Origin: Ochotona curzoniae
Taxonomy: Eukaryota; Chordata; Mammalia; Lagomorpha; Ochotonidae
NCBI RefSeq assembly: GCF_017591425.1
Contig: NW_024466459.1
Coordinates: 5,208,001-5,272,000 of the forward strand
Length of the DNA: 64,000 bases
Direction of reading: 5' to 3'
The translations under genes and the position numbers were made by a program. Below are positions 37,521-50,003 of this stretch, piece by piece. Numbering within the stretch: the first letter of the stretch is position 1; every line of letters begins with the position of its first letter. The notes beneath the pieces were generated by a model, which was given only the letters and a program-made list of their open reading frames with translations, had not been told where the DNA came from and did no database searches.

Positions 37521-40500
37521 GGTGTGCATTACACAAATAGTGCATCTTGAAGGCCAAGTTACGATAAGAGCCCAAGAAGGTCCCAATTCGTTCCAAACCA
37601 TCATAATCTGAGTGTGTTTTATTCGAAGGAAATAGCACCCAACATTACAGGGAGAGTCAGGTGTACCCTACAACACAAGCCACGTGACCAGAGACATCTG
37701 CTTTAACTCTCCCCAAATCCATGACTCTGCCACAGGCATTTTTATGTTGATTTGTTTCAGGTTTGAACACACAGAATGTAAAACTGAAAATAAAAATGAG
37801 TTAAAGTTTTTTTTTCTTAAAAATAATTTGTGAGATAAGGAAAGACATGGGTAGTATGAAAACATGAAACAAGATGATCTTTTGCTATTGACATGAAAAA
37901 GAATCATTAAAAAAAAAAAGAAGGCTCCCATGATGTGACCCAGTGAGACGATGAAGTTGTTTTGACCTGGCTTACTTTTAAACCATCTAGGATGGATTTT
38001 CACTGCCACTCATAAATGGGAGAGAATGTTATTTACTCATTAATTAAAATAAGATGCCATGAGCCCTTTAAATGTTAGCTCTACAAGAGAACTTCAGAGT
38101 TACCTCGTTCAATGTGCTAACATTCAGGAAATTGTTACGTAAATTCTTCCAGTCCTGAGTAAATCGTCCTTATCTGCAATGAATTGCTTCTTCCATCAGC
38201 ACAGATGTTAACGGTAACAACATTCTTGTTTATGAAGATATTAAACCTACCGATTCATAAGCAGATCTTAGTCTTATCATCCCTGCTAGCATTACTGGGC
38301 AGGATCTCGTCTTTGTTGCATGAATATTGGGTGTCCCACCCCTACAAGAGTGGAGCTACTTGGAACATGGCCGTGTTTTAAGTGTCTCTGCATACCTAGT
38401 GAACACAGATCACGCTCAATAAAGATTCTGAATACATGACTATATACCTTTTTAAATAGTTCCTCTTCCCTTCTCTTATCTGTATGATCTCCTGCTCTCT
38501 CCCTTTAATTTCTCTTAATAAACATATTGATTTTTCCCTTGCAAGCAAGATACTACCAAGAGTCAAGCACCAAACTTCAGATAGGAAATCTCCAGTGAAA
38601 CAAACTTCCAGGGTCTGTAATTGGTCTGTCTGTTCAGATGCCAGTTTGGACACCTTGCTCCATAGCTAAGACCTTCAGGTTCAATTCCTCCCTCTGTGAT
38701 CCGTTCCAGTTTTCTACTAATGCGCAGCCTGGAAAGGAGGAAGTGATGGGACAAATACTTGGGTTTCAGCCACCCAGTTTAGAGAATTAGACTTTGTTCC
38801 AGGAGTTTGGCTTGGGCCTAACTGCTCCTTGGCTCTTGTGGGCATTTGGGGGGGCAAATCATTGAATTGGGAAGTCTTTCTCTCACTCTTGGTTTCCTTC
38901 TCTTGCCTCTTCTTAAAAAGAAAAACAACACAACCTTTATTCATTTCCCTGGAAATTCTGTGTGGATGAAAATTTCTTTCTGTTGAATCTTTGCCCTCAG
39001 TTTCTTGGAAAGATGTATTTTTAACTCCATCCACTATGCCTTTGTTTCTTGCTATTCACCTTTGCTAGGCTCGTGAGCTAATTAACTTTTAGAGTAATCA
39101 AGTTCCTAAGTGTACCTACCCGTGAATTGCTCTAATCCCAGATACCGTTGATGCCTGTTTTTCAGGCTCTGAGATGGATTACTTCATTAACCACTTAACT
39201 AAGGGGCTCCAAAACACATTGCAGGGGACTCAGCCAGCAGAACTCCCATCCAAATTGAGCCCTAATCTTGAGACTAGATCCTCTCATGTTCTTGGTGCAG
39301 GTCCAAAGATTCACCCTCATCCTGACTCTGCCTCCAACAATGGTTTTTCTCATTAGGACTTAAACCTTGCCTGTGTGACCCCCAAACAAATTTCTCAAAG
39401 TAATTAAGCATCTATTCTTTGTCATTAAGATGCAGGTAATGTTGATACTTGGTTCTCAAATCACACACAATCATGGGCGTTAGTGTTTGCTCACTGGTTG
39501 AGAATTGTACCTGGTCCTTATTCCTCTCTAAGAATGCAGATCCTAAAAGTCAGTTCCATATTTACTGCACTATGGCTTGCCTCTGGCCATAACCCCTGTC
39601 GTGGGATGCTTGCCTGCCTGCATATCGATGTGCCACTTAGTCACTTCCGCACACTAAGTTATCACCTCTTCCTCCTCTTCCCTCGTGCTACAACTGGGTG
39701 TCTGTGAAGCTGACTCGTGAAAATCCTGATTGTCTTCTCTCCTGATAGCACTCTGCTGAAGCCGAGCTGAATTTCTGTCTTTCCACAGTAACCGCTCAAC
39801 CTACCCCAAGCCCAGGGCATTCCACACTCCAGATGACAATCCTTCAGTTTGGCTTTGGAATTTAGTAGTCGGAGTGTTCCATTTCCTGTTCATCCAGACA
39901 CTGCAAGTTTTATACTTACAGAGGTATAATTGTTTTCTTCCTAAATGAATGTATCCAGACATTGGGATCCTCTTTGGTTTTCAGGCCAACAAGCTACAAA
40001 AAGCTATGAGTGGCAGTCAACCATCAGTGACCTGTGCAGCCTTAGCAATGGGCTCCCACGGGCTGGACGACTCCAAGCACAGTCTCTCCTCTCTCTGTAA
40101 TGTTGGCAGACACACCTCAGCACACAGGGAGTCAGTGCTTCCACCAAAGGTGTTATTCAGTGGGCTGTACTGATCATTCAGGCTTTATCCTGAGAACATG
40201 TATGGAATTGAAAGTGAAAATCTGCTTTTCCCTCCCTAGCCTTAGATTTCACTTACTTACTGGTGATTTTTTTATTCAAGAATTAAGGTTATATGCATTC
40301 ATTGCATACACATAGTAATGTATAATACATACACTTTGTGAGAAGGCTGAATAGAGCTCGCTGGAACCTGCATCACCTCCCTTCCCCTCTGCATCGTTTT
40401 CCATGCACTAGAAACCCATTGTTAGCAATTTCCAAGAATACATAGTTATTAAGTGCACTGACTATGTTATTTACTAGTCTTGAAATTATTCATTCCACCT

Positions 40501-41450
40501 ACCTGAAACTTTATGTCCTTTGACTGACACAAACCACACGCATTTTTTCCAACCAATTTTATATGCCAAACAGATCGTTTTTAGCCACTTGTGATTGGTG
40601 AACTGCTCTTTATTTCATTAACTGCCATTGATAGAACACTCCTTTCATTTTTAGCTCATTCCTTCCCCCCAGCCATCCTTCTCATACCTAATAATCACTG
40701 CAGTTAGAAGAAAATTTTCTGAGCGCACTTTATAAGAATGCCAATGGCAAGAACGAGTCAGTTTTTTGTCCATCTCGGTGATAAACTGGAGCGTATATGG
40801 AGGAGAGATTGAATCGTTATCTCTGCCTCATTGAACTGCAACCACACAGGCTGTCCTTGGCAGCAACGACTGGAGCTGATTCTATCGCCAGAGCCAAGCT
40901 TCTGGTTGCAGAGGGAATAATCCCAAGATAATTCTGTGTACATGGATCCGTGCAGAAGGAAGCTTTATCCTTGCTGCTTTCCTCAGGATACTCGGTGACA
41001 TCACTCAGACTGCATTGTTTTTCTCTTTGTGTTAAAATACTTTGGCTGAATTCCAAGGCACTTCCGAAGACAACAAGTTTTCACTCTAGCCCATCCACCA
41101 GCTGTATAATCTCACAATGTGTGATTCCTCTCTATGAACACGCATTGCCAATTAACGCTCATTGATTATAATCCTTCCCAAGCTTTGGCTTCTCTTTGCC
41201 TCTTTGGAACCCTAGTGATTTGATTTGATAATACTTTCCTGACTGACACTCTTTTTTTTGTATTTTAGTATATCCCATTTATTAAAACTTGATATAGTTG
41301 GTAGATCAAGTCTACATATATATATATCAGGAAATTTTGAAACCTACCCAAAGTATCTCAAATTATTAGACTATCATATAATCTAATTGTAGAAATATGT
41401 ATCTAAGGGTATATTAACCTTTATGTATTATTGAAATTCTAATTATAGAA
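37521..41450. other. Unique sequence, no gene seen
   Basis: Intron-like with a short TA run at 41316-41328. No young SINE in about 4 kb, unlike the region after 46.8 kb. No gene recognised. Confidence 0.45.
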
Positions 41451-41454
41451 ACTC

Positions 41455-41615
41455 AGGTTGAAATTCTATGTCCTTGGCAAATGCATAGTAAGTAGTAAAG
41501 TGTTTCCTTTCCCTAAGGCTTAGTTTTGTTAATTTGCAAAAACAAAGGATATGATAATACTTGTTTTTCAGAATTGCTGTTAGAATTAGAGGAGAGTGGA
41601 ACAACATGAGCCTTT
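41455..41615 (+). mobile_element. MIR-like remnant, plus
   Basis: TTCCCTAAGGCTTAGTTTTGTTAATTTGC, ATATGATAATACTTG and AATTGCTGTTAGAATTAGAGGAGA parallel the MIR 3' half. Confidence 0.5.
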
Positions 41616-41871
41616 AAAAGAAGAAGGCGATCTTGGGATGAAGGGAAAGTGTCAGTAAAAGTATCTGGAGCAACACCTGGATTAGCATCACTAACAGTCT
41701 AACAGCTGGACCTTCCATCACGTATCCCACCAAACACTTGGTTACGCTTTTCAGCTGGGGGCCATTACTGTTTAGGTAATTGAGACTTTTATTAATGTTG
41801 TTATATTGAAGAGACAGTCGAATTTCTGTAAGTGAAAGAAACAGGGAAACATACCCCAAGAAAGGGGGGTT

Positions 41872-42130
41872 AGGGATCCAATGTGGTGACCTAGCGGCTA
41901 AAGTCCTCTCCTTGAACACTCTGGGATCCCATATGGTCACCGGTTCTAATCCCGGCAGCCCCACTTCCCAGGTGGCTCCCTATTTGTGGCCTGGGAAAAC
42001 AGCCGGCCCAAAGCCTTGCTTCGGATTGGCTCAGCTCCAGTCATTGTGGTCACTTGGGGAGTGAATCATCGGACAGAAGATCTTCCTCTCTAAATATGTG
42101 ACTTTGCAATAAAAAGAAATAAATCTTTAG
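41872..42130 (+). mobile_element. C-type SINE with internal deletion, plus
   Basis: Head (GGTGACCTAGCGGCTAAAGTCC), CCATATGG and GGTTCTAATCCCGGCAG are well kept. Then GGGAAAACAGCCGGCCCAAAGCC jumps to TTGCTTCGGATTGGC, missing about 55 bases including the GGACCCTGCACC and GGAGACCCGGAAG part. The tail is complete (CAATAAAAAGAAATAAATC). Confidence 0.85.
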
Positions 42131-43260
42131 GAAGGGGGTTTAGGCTCCTCAATGCATTGTGTTCCCATAAACAGCCCTCCTGGATTCCACTGAGAGCAGA
42201 GATGATGAGTGACTCTGCTTTGGGCAGAGGTAGAGATCTGCCTTACAGTGTATAGACGAGCCACGTGAAGACTCTGGGGGGACAGAAGATGCGAGACAGG
42301 AACTTCTTTTGGAGATTTTAGTGCCATTTATCTATGTACAGATGACGGACATGACTGACAGAGCCAATACTAACTCCTCCCATTAGAACTCTTAAGTGTC
42401 TGTGGGTGTGGGAACTGGCATAGACATACAAATTATTGTGTATCTGTTTTTTTGAGATGAGTTTCTAATTTTTTTTTCTCAATTGGGACATGCGGTCTAT
42501 TTTTATGCAGCAAAATAACATGAGATTTGAGAGTTCTAATGCCAGTGCTGTTTATACTTTGTAGCTATCAGTGGGAAAGAAAATGCATTTTAGCTTAAGT
42601 TATAAACTTTCCATTAATAGCTTGAATTTTTGCAATGCTTTATCTGTAAAATTAATTCTTCATAAATATTACTTACCCCTCATGGGTATAAGAATGACCT
42701 TCTGATTAATTTGAAGAAAAAAGTAACTGTATCACTAGGGAAAATGTGTCTAACCTCCCTTTCCTATTAATTCAACATACATTAAAGTAGGAACTTCCTA
42801 ATCTATGCTGAAAACCTTTATGAATAATTTTAATAAAATCAGTAGCTAAAAATTACTGTGTTTTCAAAATATATTGTAATTTTTGTCAACTTGTATGCTT
42901 TGTACATTTTTGTCTAAGAAAGCGTTTTGAACCGGATGTAGAAAATCTATTTGTGTGAAACAAGCACCACTGATACTTCCTTGGGGAAATTATCTTTTGA
43001 ATGAATAACTCTGAATAATTAAAAGTCTTAAACTGGCTTTTGCTCAACTATCCAGAAAGTCACTTTGGTTATATCTTGTTCTGACAGCCTGAAATCATGG
43101 AATGGAAAATGATTTCTGATAACAACAATGTGCAGTAATAGGACATTCTTTTTAAAAAATATGACTTATTGTGGGTCAAACGCAAATTTCATGTCTTACT
43201 ACTTTTCTTTTGTGTTTGCCTATTATGTTAATTTATTTCATTAACTTAGAAAATCAAGAA
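42131..43260. other. AT-rich unique sequence, no gene seen
   Basis: No ORF or repeat of note. Confidence 0.45.
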
Positions 43261-43265
43261 ATAGA

Positions 43266-43589
43266 GTCCTTTCTAGATAGCCTAATGGCTAAATCCTTGC
43301 CTTGCACGCCCAGGATGCATGTGGATGCTGATTCATGTCCCCACAGATCCACTTCCCAGCCAGCTCTTTTCTTGTGCTCCAGGAAATCAGTAGAGGATGG
43401 CCCAAAACCTTGGGACCCTGCATCCACATGGGAGACCTGGAAGAAGTTCCTGGCTCCTGGCTTCAGATCAGCTCAGCCCCAGCTGTTGTGGCAAGTTGGA
43501 GAGGAGATGGAAAATCTTTCTCTCTGTATATTCTTTCTGCATATGTGCCTCCCCAATAAAAATAAGTAAATATTTTGGAAGGAAGTAAC
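43266..43589 (+). mobile_element. C-type SINE, plus, next to GAAA repeat
   Basis: The body is complete, from CCTAATGGCTAAATCCTTGCC to CAATAAAAATAAGTAAAT. The flanks share TCAAGAAA followed by a GAG-like end (about 43252-43264 and 43590-43600), an imperfect target duplication. The GAAA microsatellite starts in the right-hand copy. Confidence 0.85.
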
Positions 43590-43596
43590 TCAAGAA

Positions 43597-43633
43597 AGGA
43601 GAAAGAAAGAGAGAAAGAGAGAGAAAGAGAGAG

Positions 43634-43728
<95 letters not shown>

Positions 43729-43750
43729 AAAGAAAAGAAAAGAAAGAAAA
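43597..43750. repeat. (GAAA)n tetranucleotide microsatellite
   Basis: Mixed GA/GAAA at 43597-43633, then about 24 near-pure GAAA units to about 43730, then AGAAA-type decay. Very likely polymorphic. Confidence 0.97.
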
Positions 43751-46700
43751 ACCTCAAACCCAGAATGCTGGGGAAGTTTCTTTGCTCCTTAAACGTTAGT
43801 AAAGGTCTCTACTCCAATCACTTTTCTGAGGGTTCTGATAGCATGATGCTTAGATCCCTCTGTGATATCCTGACAATAACTTCATTTTCAGAGGACTCAG
43901 AGGACTGAGTTTACCAAACATTGAACCAAGTAACAGATCTCATAATCTTTACTCATAATCTTCACCAGAACTCAGATACAGTCAAATGTTCACTGCATTA
44001 AAGAAGGCCCTGAGTTCATTTCCATGACTTCTCCTAAATCATTGCAGGCATTGCTCTACTTAGCTAAATTATGCAAAGACTCTCATGGTGAGGCTTAAAC
44101 TTCTTACCATGCGATTTAAGGGAAAAGTTCTCTTTCAAACTCAACTCCCCGGTGTTCATCAAAATGAGTATTTCAGTGTAACACTGGAAACAGTGTTCCT
44201 AAAAGCATTGCTATCTTGGGTTGCCACTGTTTGTGTAGGCATTCATAGATAATGAAATCCAAACCTTGCAAATCAGGGCAGAATGACTCATTCTTCTACA
44301 GTACTGTAGTCGAAACAAAAGTATAGCGACTAGAGAAGCATACAAAATTAGATGTGTGGAAATGCAAGAGTCTATCAAATACATTAACTCCTGTGAGCTA
44401 CTTAAATCTTCCATTATCTGCTTTATGCGGCAATACTTCCCGGCTAAATGGCCTTGAGAAGAATGCACCAACAGAAAGCTCATCTTGTATAGCACATAGC
44501 ATACAGCTTACGGTATTGTCGAAAAATGCTGTGCATCTGGATCTTCTGAAGAAGACCTTTTGTGCTGTATTTTAAGGCTTTTTCAATTTATCTGGATCCA
44601 CAGGGAAAATGGAAATTGAGCCAACAGGCAATAACACTTGCCTTATTTTCTTCCTCAATAAAGATGTACCGAGTTTTTATTTTGACAGCTGAAAGCAGAA
44701 ATTCAATCATTTAAAGGTCAAAGAAGTTGTAGGCACTATCCAGGGAGTTCCTGGCCTACGAGCGAGTCACATGTGTGAGTTCCCAGCAGACAGAATAGAC
44801 TAATAAGTAGACTGTAAATTCTCACAAATAGGAAAACAGCAACGAATAGATAGAATTTGGATTTTCCATTGGAATACCACACATACCAAACTTTGAGAAG
44901 GCCAAAAGTCATGACACATATGGTTTCCATAAATTGCATTTGTTTTGGAATAAGTGGATAGATTTAACCCAAGAAGCTCCTAAATGAATCTACATGGGAG
45001 CTATTCTGCACCAGTCATAGTCAATCTGGCATTTAGGATCATAAGGAGATGTGTGCTTGTCAGTCTTCTGAAGAAAGCGAAGTGGCCAGCTGTACAATGA
45101 CCTCTCTTAGTAATCCTTGCAGGTCTTCTGGGTGACTCTTGGTCTGCCTGAAAAAGCTACAGAGGTCGAGGCAATGAGATACTAAAAGGAACTCTTTCAC
45201 AAGTCTGGGAAATGGCCAATTTCAGAAATCATGCCGGGAAAAATGACAATTCTCTCTTTTTCTCTCGCTGGCTCTGCCTTTGAATTCCTGTTTGGATGAT
45301 GACACGGATCTGCATAAGATGATTGCACTTCTTGTTTTCTGAATCAGTTGAGATTGCACTCATAGCCACAGTGCAGTGATTGAACTGCCGGTGACTACCA
45401 GATTCTGGGAGAGACAATTTGGGAGCACAGCTTTATTCTGTTCTCAGAGAAATCCAGCATGTTTTCACTGCTTACATGTCACAAAAAGGGGCCAGGTCAT
45501 AGCTCGTGAGATGTGACTCTGTGACTTTTCAGATATGCACATAAGTGCTTGAAGAAGCTGATCAAAAATAATCAAATGATCGGGCAGGCATTTGCCCTCA
45601 AATACATGTCTGTTGGAAACTGGAGTCTCCTCAAAAATGTAAGATAGTGTATCTCAATATTGAAGAGATACAAGGACCAAATACAGGTCCATAGGTAGAA
45701 CCTGAAAACCTAGGAAACCTGCGAAATCTTCTCCAGAATACAGAAAACCCTAATCAGCTGACTACACTTAAGAGAAAGCACTGCCATATGACACTACTGC
45801 TCTACCAGAGGGAGTTTCTAAATATGCATTTAGTAAAGATTGGCTAGGCCCAGAGTTCATCCATTGAAAAGATAATTTCCCTGGGTTTTCAGTCTATCCG
45901 TGTAGACCTTCAAGTAACAAACTTGTGCAAAAATCACGGTTCCTGACCTTTTCTTTCCAAAGTTTAAATGAAAATAAAAGATTCCTAAAGTAGATATTTC
46001 GGTATCAAGCCAAAAAGTGAAGGTGTTGGCAGTTGAACATGGTTGGGAATGAGGCAGGACAAGGGACTGCAAAAGGGGACCTGGGTTCTGATGCCTGCTC
46101 AATTCTAACTCTGCGTTCCGTAGCTCATTTCTCCAATTGGTCTCCCGTGGGCACATCTGATCTGCCTCCCTCCTGGCCCCACCTCCTCGTTTTACATGAA
46201 ATCTGGTTTTACTTAGATGAATTAAATGTCACTCTATTTGTTTCTGTGAATTGTGCCAGCAAAAATTACAGCATCCGTGTCTGACTTTAAACGTCTGTAA
46301 GAATGTCTGCCTTTGCGAGCTATTTATAGCTGCCTTTAAAAAGGACTAATAAATGCTCTTAGATTACTATTGGTTTGTTTTCCGTTTATGGAGCCTCAGC
46401 CTGGGTAGACTTCAGAGTATTAAGTGAAAATAACTGTTTTGCTTTTTGTGAAAGTCACAGACATTTATTATAAATAAATGTTAAAATCACAGATAAGTAA
46501 ATAGAGGAGGAGGAGACAAAACAAACACACAGGACTTCAGCTGGGATTTTATTGAGTATCATTCTATCTTTTCTTTGCGTTTAAGTATATTCAAACTTAA
46601 AAACTATATTGGACAGATATTTTATGGTTCTGTTTTTATTTTTATTGAGCCACATATTTCAAGATTTTTTTTTCTGTCCTTCTACTTCACCATTTTTAAC

Positions 46701-46840
46701 AGAGAGAAATGGTATGATTATATGATTATGCCATTACCTATGTAACCAGTTTTACATTTATTAGATGATTTGGTCACTGCCAACTGTTGTCACTACAAGT
46801 ACACTTAAATGTAGTCAGGCCCTTGATTTCATCCATGACA
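43751..46840. other. Unique sequence, no gene seen
   Basis: Intron-like. Small ORFs of 62-99 codons have no recognisable domains. Confidence 0.45.
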
Positions 46841-46844
46841 ATTT

Positions 46845-47180
46845 TTTATAAGATTTTATTTATGTATTTTGTTGAAAAAACAGTATACAAAGAGAAAGAG
46901 AAACAGAGAGAAAGATCTTCCATCTGTTGATTCATTCTCCAAGTGGCCACAATGGCCGCAGCTGATTTGATCAGAAGCCAGGAGCCAGGAACCAGGAGCT
47001 TCTCCCAGGTCTCCCAGCGGAAGTGCGGGGTCCCAGAGCTTTGGGCCATCCTTAACTGCTTTCCCAGGCCACAAGCAGGGAGCTGGATGGAAAAAGAAGC
47101 AGTCAAGATACAAGCCGGTGCCCATGTGGGATTCCAGCAGATGGAAGGTGAGGATTTAGCTACTAGGATATCATGCAGGC
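46845..47180 (-). mobile_element. C-type SINE, minus, near full length
   Basis: Reversed body from TAAGATTTTATTTATG, with GATCTTCCATCTGTTGATTC and the CCACAAGCAGGGAGCTGG core, to a degraded head. Moderate divergence. A GCCAGGAGCCAGGAACC duplication occurs inside. Confidence 0.85.
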
Positions 47181-47371
47181 TATATCCATGAACTTTTTAG
47201 AATAAATATTTCTGCAAATGGCATTGGTGTATGAAAAGATATAACCAGTTCACAAAATTTTGTCATACATAGCTAATTTGCCTTCTGGATTTGTCAGCTT
47301 TTAGCTACTGCAAACAAAATTTCTGAGAGAAGATTTGCATGAGGGGAAATTTAATTTACACAGGCATCTGA

Positions 47372-47660
47372 TTTTTTTCTTTTTAAAGAGAGTCAGACAT
47401 GAAAGGGAATGGGTGGACACAGATGGGGATTCTCCATTCTCACAAGCCCACAGTAACTGGGGTTAAGCCAGGTGGAAGCCAAGACCTGAGAAGTATATCC
47501 AAGTTCTGACAAAGATGTACTTGAACCATCACCTCCAACTCCTGGGGTGGGCATTGGGAAGAAGCTGGAGTTAGGAGTAGTATGGCCTGATGAACCCAGA
47601 CACTCTAAATTGAGATGTAGCTTTCCCAAGCAGCATTTGAAACCAGTGTACCAAATGTCT
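47372..47660 (-). mobile_element. Strongly diverged C-type SINE, minus
   Basis: TTTTTAAAGAGAGTCAGACATG, CACAAGCCCACAGTAAC and GGTGGGCATTGGGAAGAAGCTGG keep the family order with many changes. Confidence 0.4.
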
Positions 47661-48084
47661 GTCTGTCCCCTCCCACTTCTTGAGGTTCATGATCTGAGCT
47701 GGGGCAGTCCATTGTTCTGATACATATGAGGGGTAGTGATCAGCAGAGTGAGTGCTGAGGACAGACTACTTGGTAAGCCAGCAAGCAGAGACAGAGGCTG
47801 CACAATCCTGCATGGGGTCTCCCCTTAAAAAGGCATCATGAGTCCATCGGAGAGCTTCAACACTGGAGAGTAATCCAATCCCATTGCTTCCCAAAGTCCC
47901 TGCACTCAGACACCACAACTGTTGGAAGCTTAGTACCATTAACACAAGGCTTTGGTATGTAAGCATTCGGATGAGTTGGGAAGTCAAACCACAGTCAAAT
48001 TATAACAGCTCTAGAAAGAGTTCAAATTAAGTATAGACATTTTTATGAAATCTTCAAAATGACAACCAATGCATATTAGTACTG

Positions 48085-48407
48085 AAGGAGTTTATTTTTA
48101 TTGCAGAGTCCATTATTTAGAGAGGAGGAGAGACAGAGGGGAAGATCTTCTGCCTGATGATTCACTCCCCAAGTGACCACAACAGCCAGATCTGCACCGA
48201 TCCAAAGCCAGGAGCCAGGAACTTCTTCCAGGTCTCCCACCAGGGTGCAGGATCTCAAGGCTTTGGACTGTCCTTGACTGCTTTCCCAGGCTACATGCAG
48301 GGAGCTGGCTGGGAAGTGGGACTGCCAGGATTAGAACCGGTGTCCATATGAGATCCCAGCACACTCAAGGCAAGTACTTCAGCTGCTAGGCCACCCCGAT
48401 GGGCTCA
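48085..48407 (-). mobile_element. C-type SINE, minus, near full length
   Basis: GAGAGGAGGAGAGACAGAGG, GATGATTCACTCCCCAAGTG, GGGAGCTGGCTGGGAAGTGG, AGAACCGGTGTCCATATG and a head ending CCCGATGGGCTC. Low divergence. Confidence 0.88.
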
Positions 48408-48489
48408 GGAATTGTATTTCTAAGAATTCCATTATAGACGTAATAAAATCATTTCAATGCTTTCTATGGTTTCAAATCTTTCAATGGTT

Positions 48490-48785
48490 TCTTATTTTCA
48501 TTTGATTTTAAAGGCAGAGAGAGAGGAAAGAGAAAGAGAGAGGGAGGGATCTGCAGACAGCTGATTTGCCTCCCAAAATGTCTGAAAGAAGAAGGGCAGA
48601 AATAGGCTGAAACCAGGAGCCAGGAGGTTCAGCCGGGACTCCCTCATGCGTGGTGCTCCAGCCATCATTTGCTACCACCTTGTGCATTAGCAAAATGCTG
48701 CATCTAAAGTGGAGTGACAAGAAGCAGAACAACATACTCTGATATAAGTTCGGAGTATCCCAGGCAGTGGACTTAAGCCACACCG
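48490..48785 (-). mobile_element. Old C-type SINE, minus
   Basis: TTCATTTGATTTTAAAGGCAGAGAG, GCTGATTTGCCTCCCAAAATG and AAACCAGGAGCCAGGAG. The head is degraded. Confidence 0.6.
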
Positions 48786-49094
48786 TCACAAACCTGCCCT
48801 AATTAAACACTTGGTAATATCAGACACATTTTTTTTTAGAACACCAGCTTCCCAGACATTTTTTTTTCCATCATGATTGCATGTATCAGATATATCAGCA
48901 ACAATGATAATCTGATGTCAAGCCTAAGTAAACTGCTAAGCAAAAACAAATAGAATAGATGTTGATTAAATGTCTGTTAACTGGAAACGAAAAGAGTGAC
49001 GAGGTAGGATTCAAGGATGGAGCCGAGAGCTTGTGTTGGGAAAATTTTCAGCACTGAAATTTCCTTGAGGATAAATTTCATCTTTACATTTCTC

Positions 49095-49320
49095 AGGTAT
49101 TATTCATTCATTCATTCAAGGTATACTCAGTAAATGCCTATGTACTGCCTTTTGGGGGGAATAAATTGGCAAATCACATAACTGAGATTTTTCTCATGAA
49201 GTTCACGATTGATTCCATGGGGCAATCAGCTGACAAGTAAGTCAGTCATTGGGGGAACGTCTTTGTATGCTAAAGCAGGTTGAAAAACATTTCTTTAAAG
49301 AGTCAAGGAAAATGAAATAG
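49095..49320. mobile_element. Ancient mammalian interspersed-repeat remnant
   Basis: TTCATTCATTCATTCAAGG, CTCAGTAAATGCCTATGTACTGCC, ATGAAGTTCACGATTGATTCC and GACAAGTAAGTCAGTCA parallel the widespread repeat with ATTCATTCAACAAATATTTATTG and its GGAGCTTACATTC core. Family not assigned. Confidence 0.35.
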
Positions 49321-49322
49321 TT

Positions 49323-49650
49323 AAGCCTGGCCAAGTGGCTAAAGTCCTTGCCTTGAACACACCACAATCCATTATAGGCTCCAGTTAGTGTCCCAGCAGC
49401 CCTGTTTCCCATTCAGTTCTCTCTTATGGCCTGGGAAAGCAGCTGAGGATGGCCCAAAGCCTGGGGACCCTGCACCTGAGTGGGAAACCAGGAGGAAGCA
49501 CCTGGACCCTAGCTTTGCATTGGCACAGCTATGGGCATTGTGGCCACTTAAGCAGTGAATCAGTGGATGGAAGATCTTCCTCTCTGTCTCTTTTCCTCAC
49601 TGTATATCTGACTTTCCAATAAAAATAAATAAATCTTTAATAAAAAATAA
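49323..49650 (+). mobile_element. C-type SINE, plus (host of nested insertion)
   Basis: Complete from GCCTGGCCAAGTGGCTAAAG to CAATAAAAATAAATAAATC. Its A-rich tail supplied the target site for the next SINE. More diverged than that insert, so it is older. Confidence 0.88.
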
Positions 49651-49656
49651 GTAAAG
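49642..49656. repeat. Left target-site duplication of nested SINE
   Basis: AAAAAATAAGTAAAG, identical to 49989-50003. Confidence 0.9.
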
Positions 49657-49988
49657 GGCCCGGCACGGTGGCGCAAGTGGTTAAGGTCCTCGCTTTGCAC
49701 GCCCGGGATCCCATATGGGCGCCGGTTCTAATCCCGGCAGCCCCGCTTCCCTTCCAGCTCCCTGCCTGTGGCCCGGGAAAGCAGTCGAGGACGGCCCAAA
49801 GCTTTGGGACCCTGCACCCACATGGGAGACCCGGAAGAGGCTCCTGGCTTCGGACCGGCATAACATCGGCCATTGCGCTCACCTGGGGAGTGAATCATCG
49901 GATGGAAGATCTTCCTCTCTGTCTCTCCTCTCTGTATATCCGCCTTTCCAATAAAAATAATAATAATAATAATAAAAATAAATCTTTA
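49657..49988 (+). mobile_element. Youngest full-length C-type SINE, nested
   Basis: Near-consensus copy. The pol III A box TGGCGCAAGTGG is at 49669-49680 and the B box GGTTCTAATCC at 49724-49734, with an intact core, T/C-rich part, and (AAT)n-containing tail at 49951-49980 ending AAATCTTTA. It is bounded by a perfect 15-base duplication, AAAAAATAAGTAAAG (49642-49656 and 49989-50003). High CpG retention also argues for recent insertion. Confidence 0.95.
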
Positions 49989-50003
49989 AAAAAATAAGTA
50001 AAG
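49989..50003. repeat. Right target-site duplication of nested SINE
   Basis: AAAAAATAAGTAAAG, identical to 49642-49656. Confidence 0.9.

Noticed and set aside
43575..43799. Lys/Glu/Arg-rich ORF
   Set aside because: Translation of the GAAA microsatellite.
49668..49997. Similar-looking proteins encoded at several loci (for example 7876-8094, 49668-49997, 33994-34260)
   Set aside because: They recur because they are translations of C-SINE copies, not a gene family.
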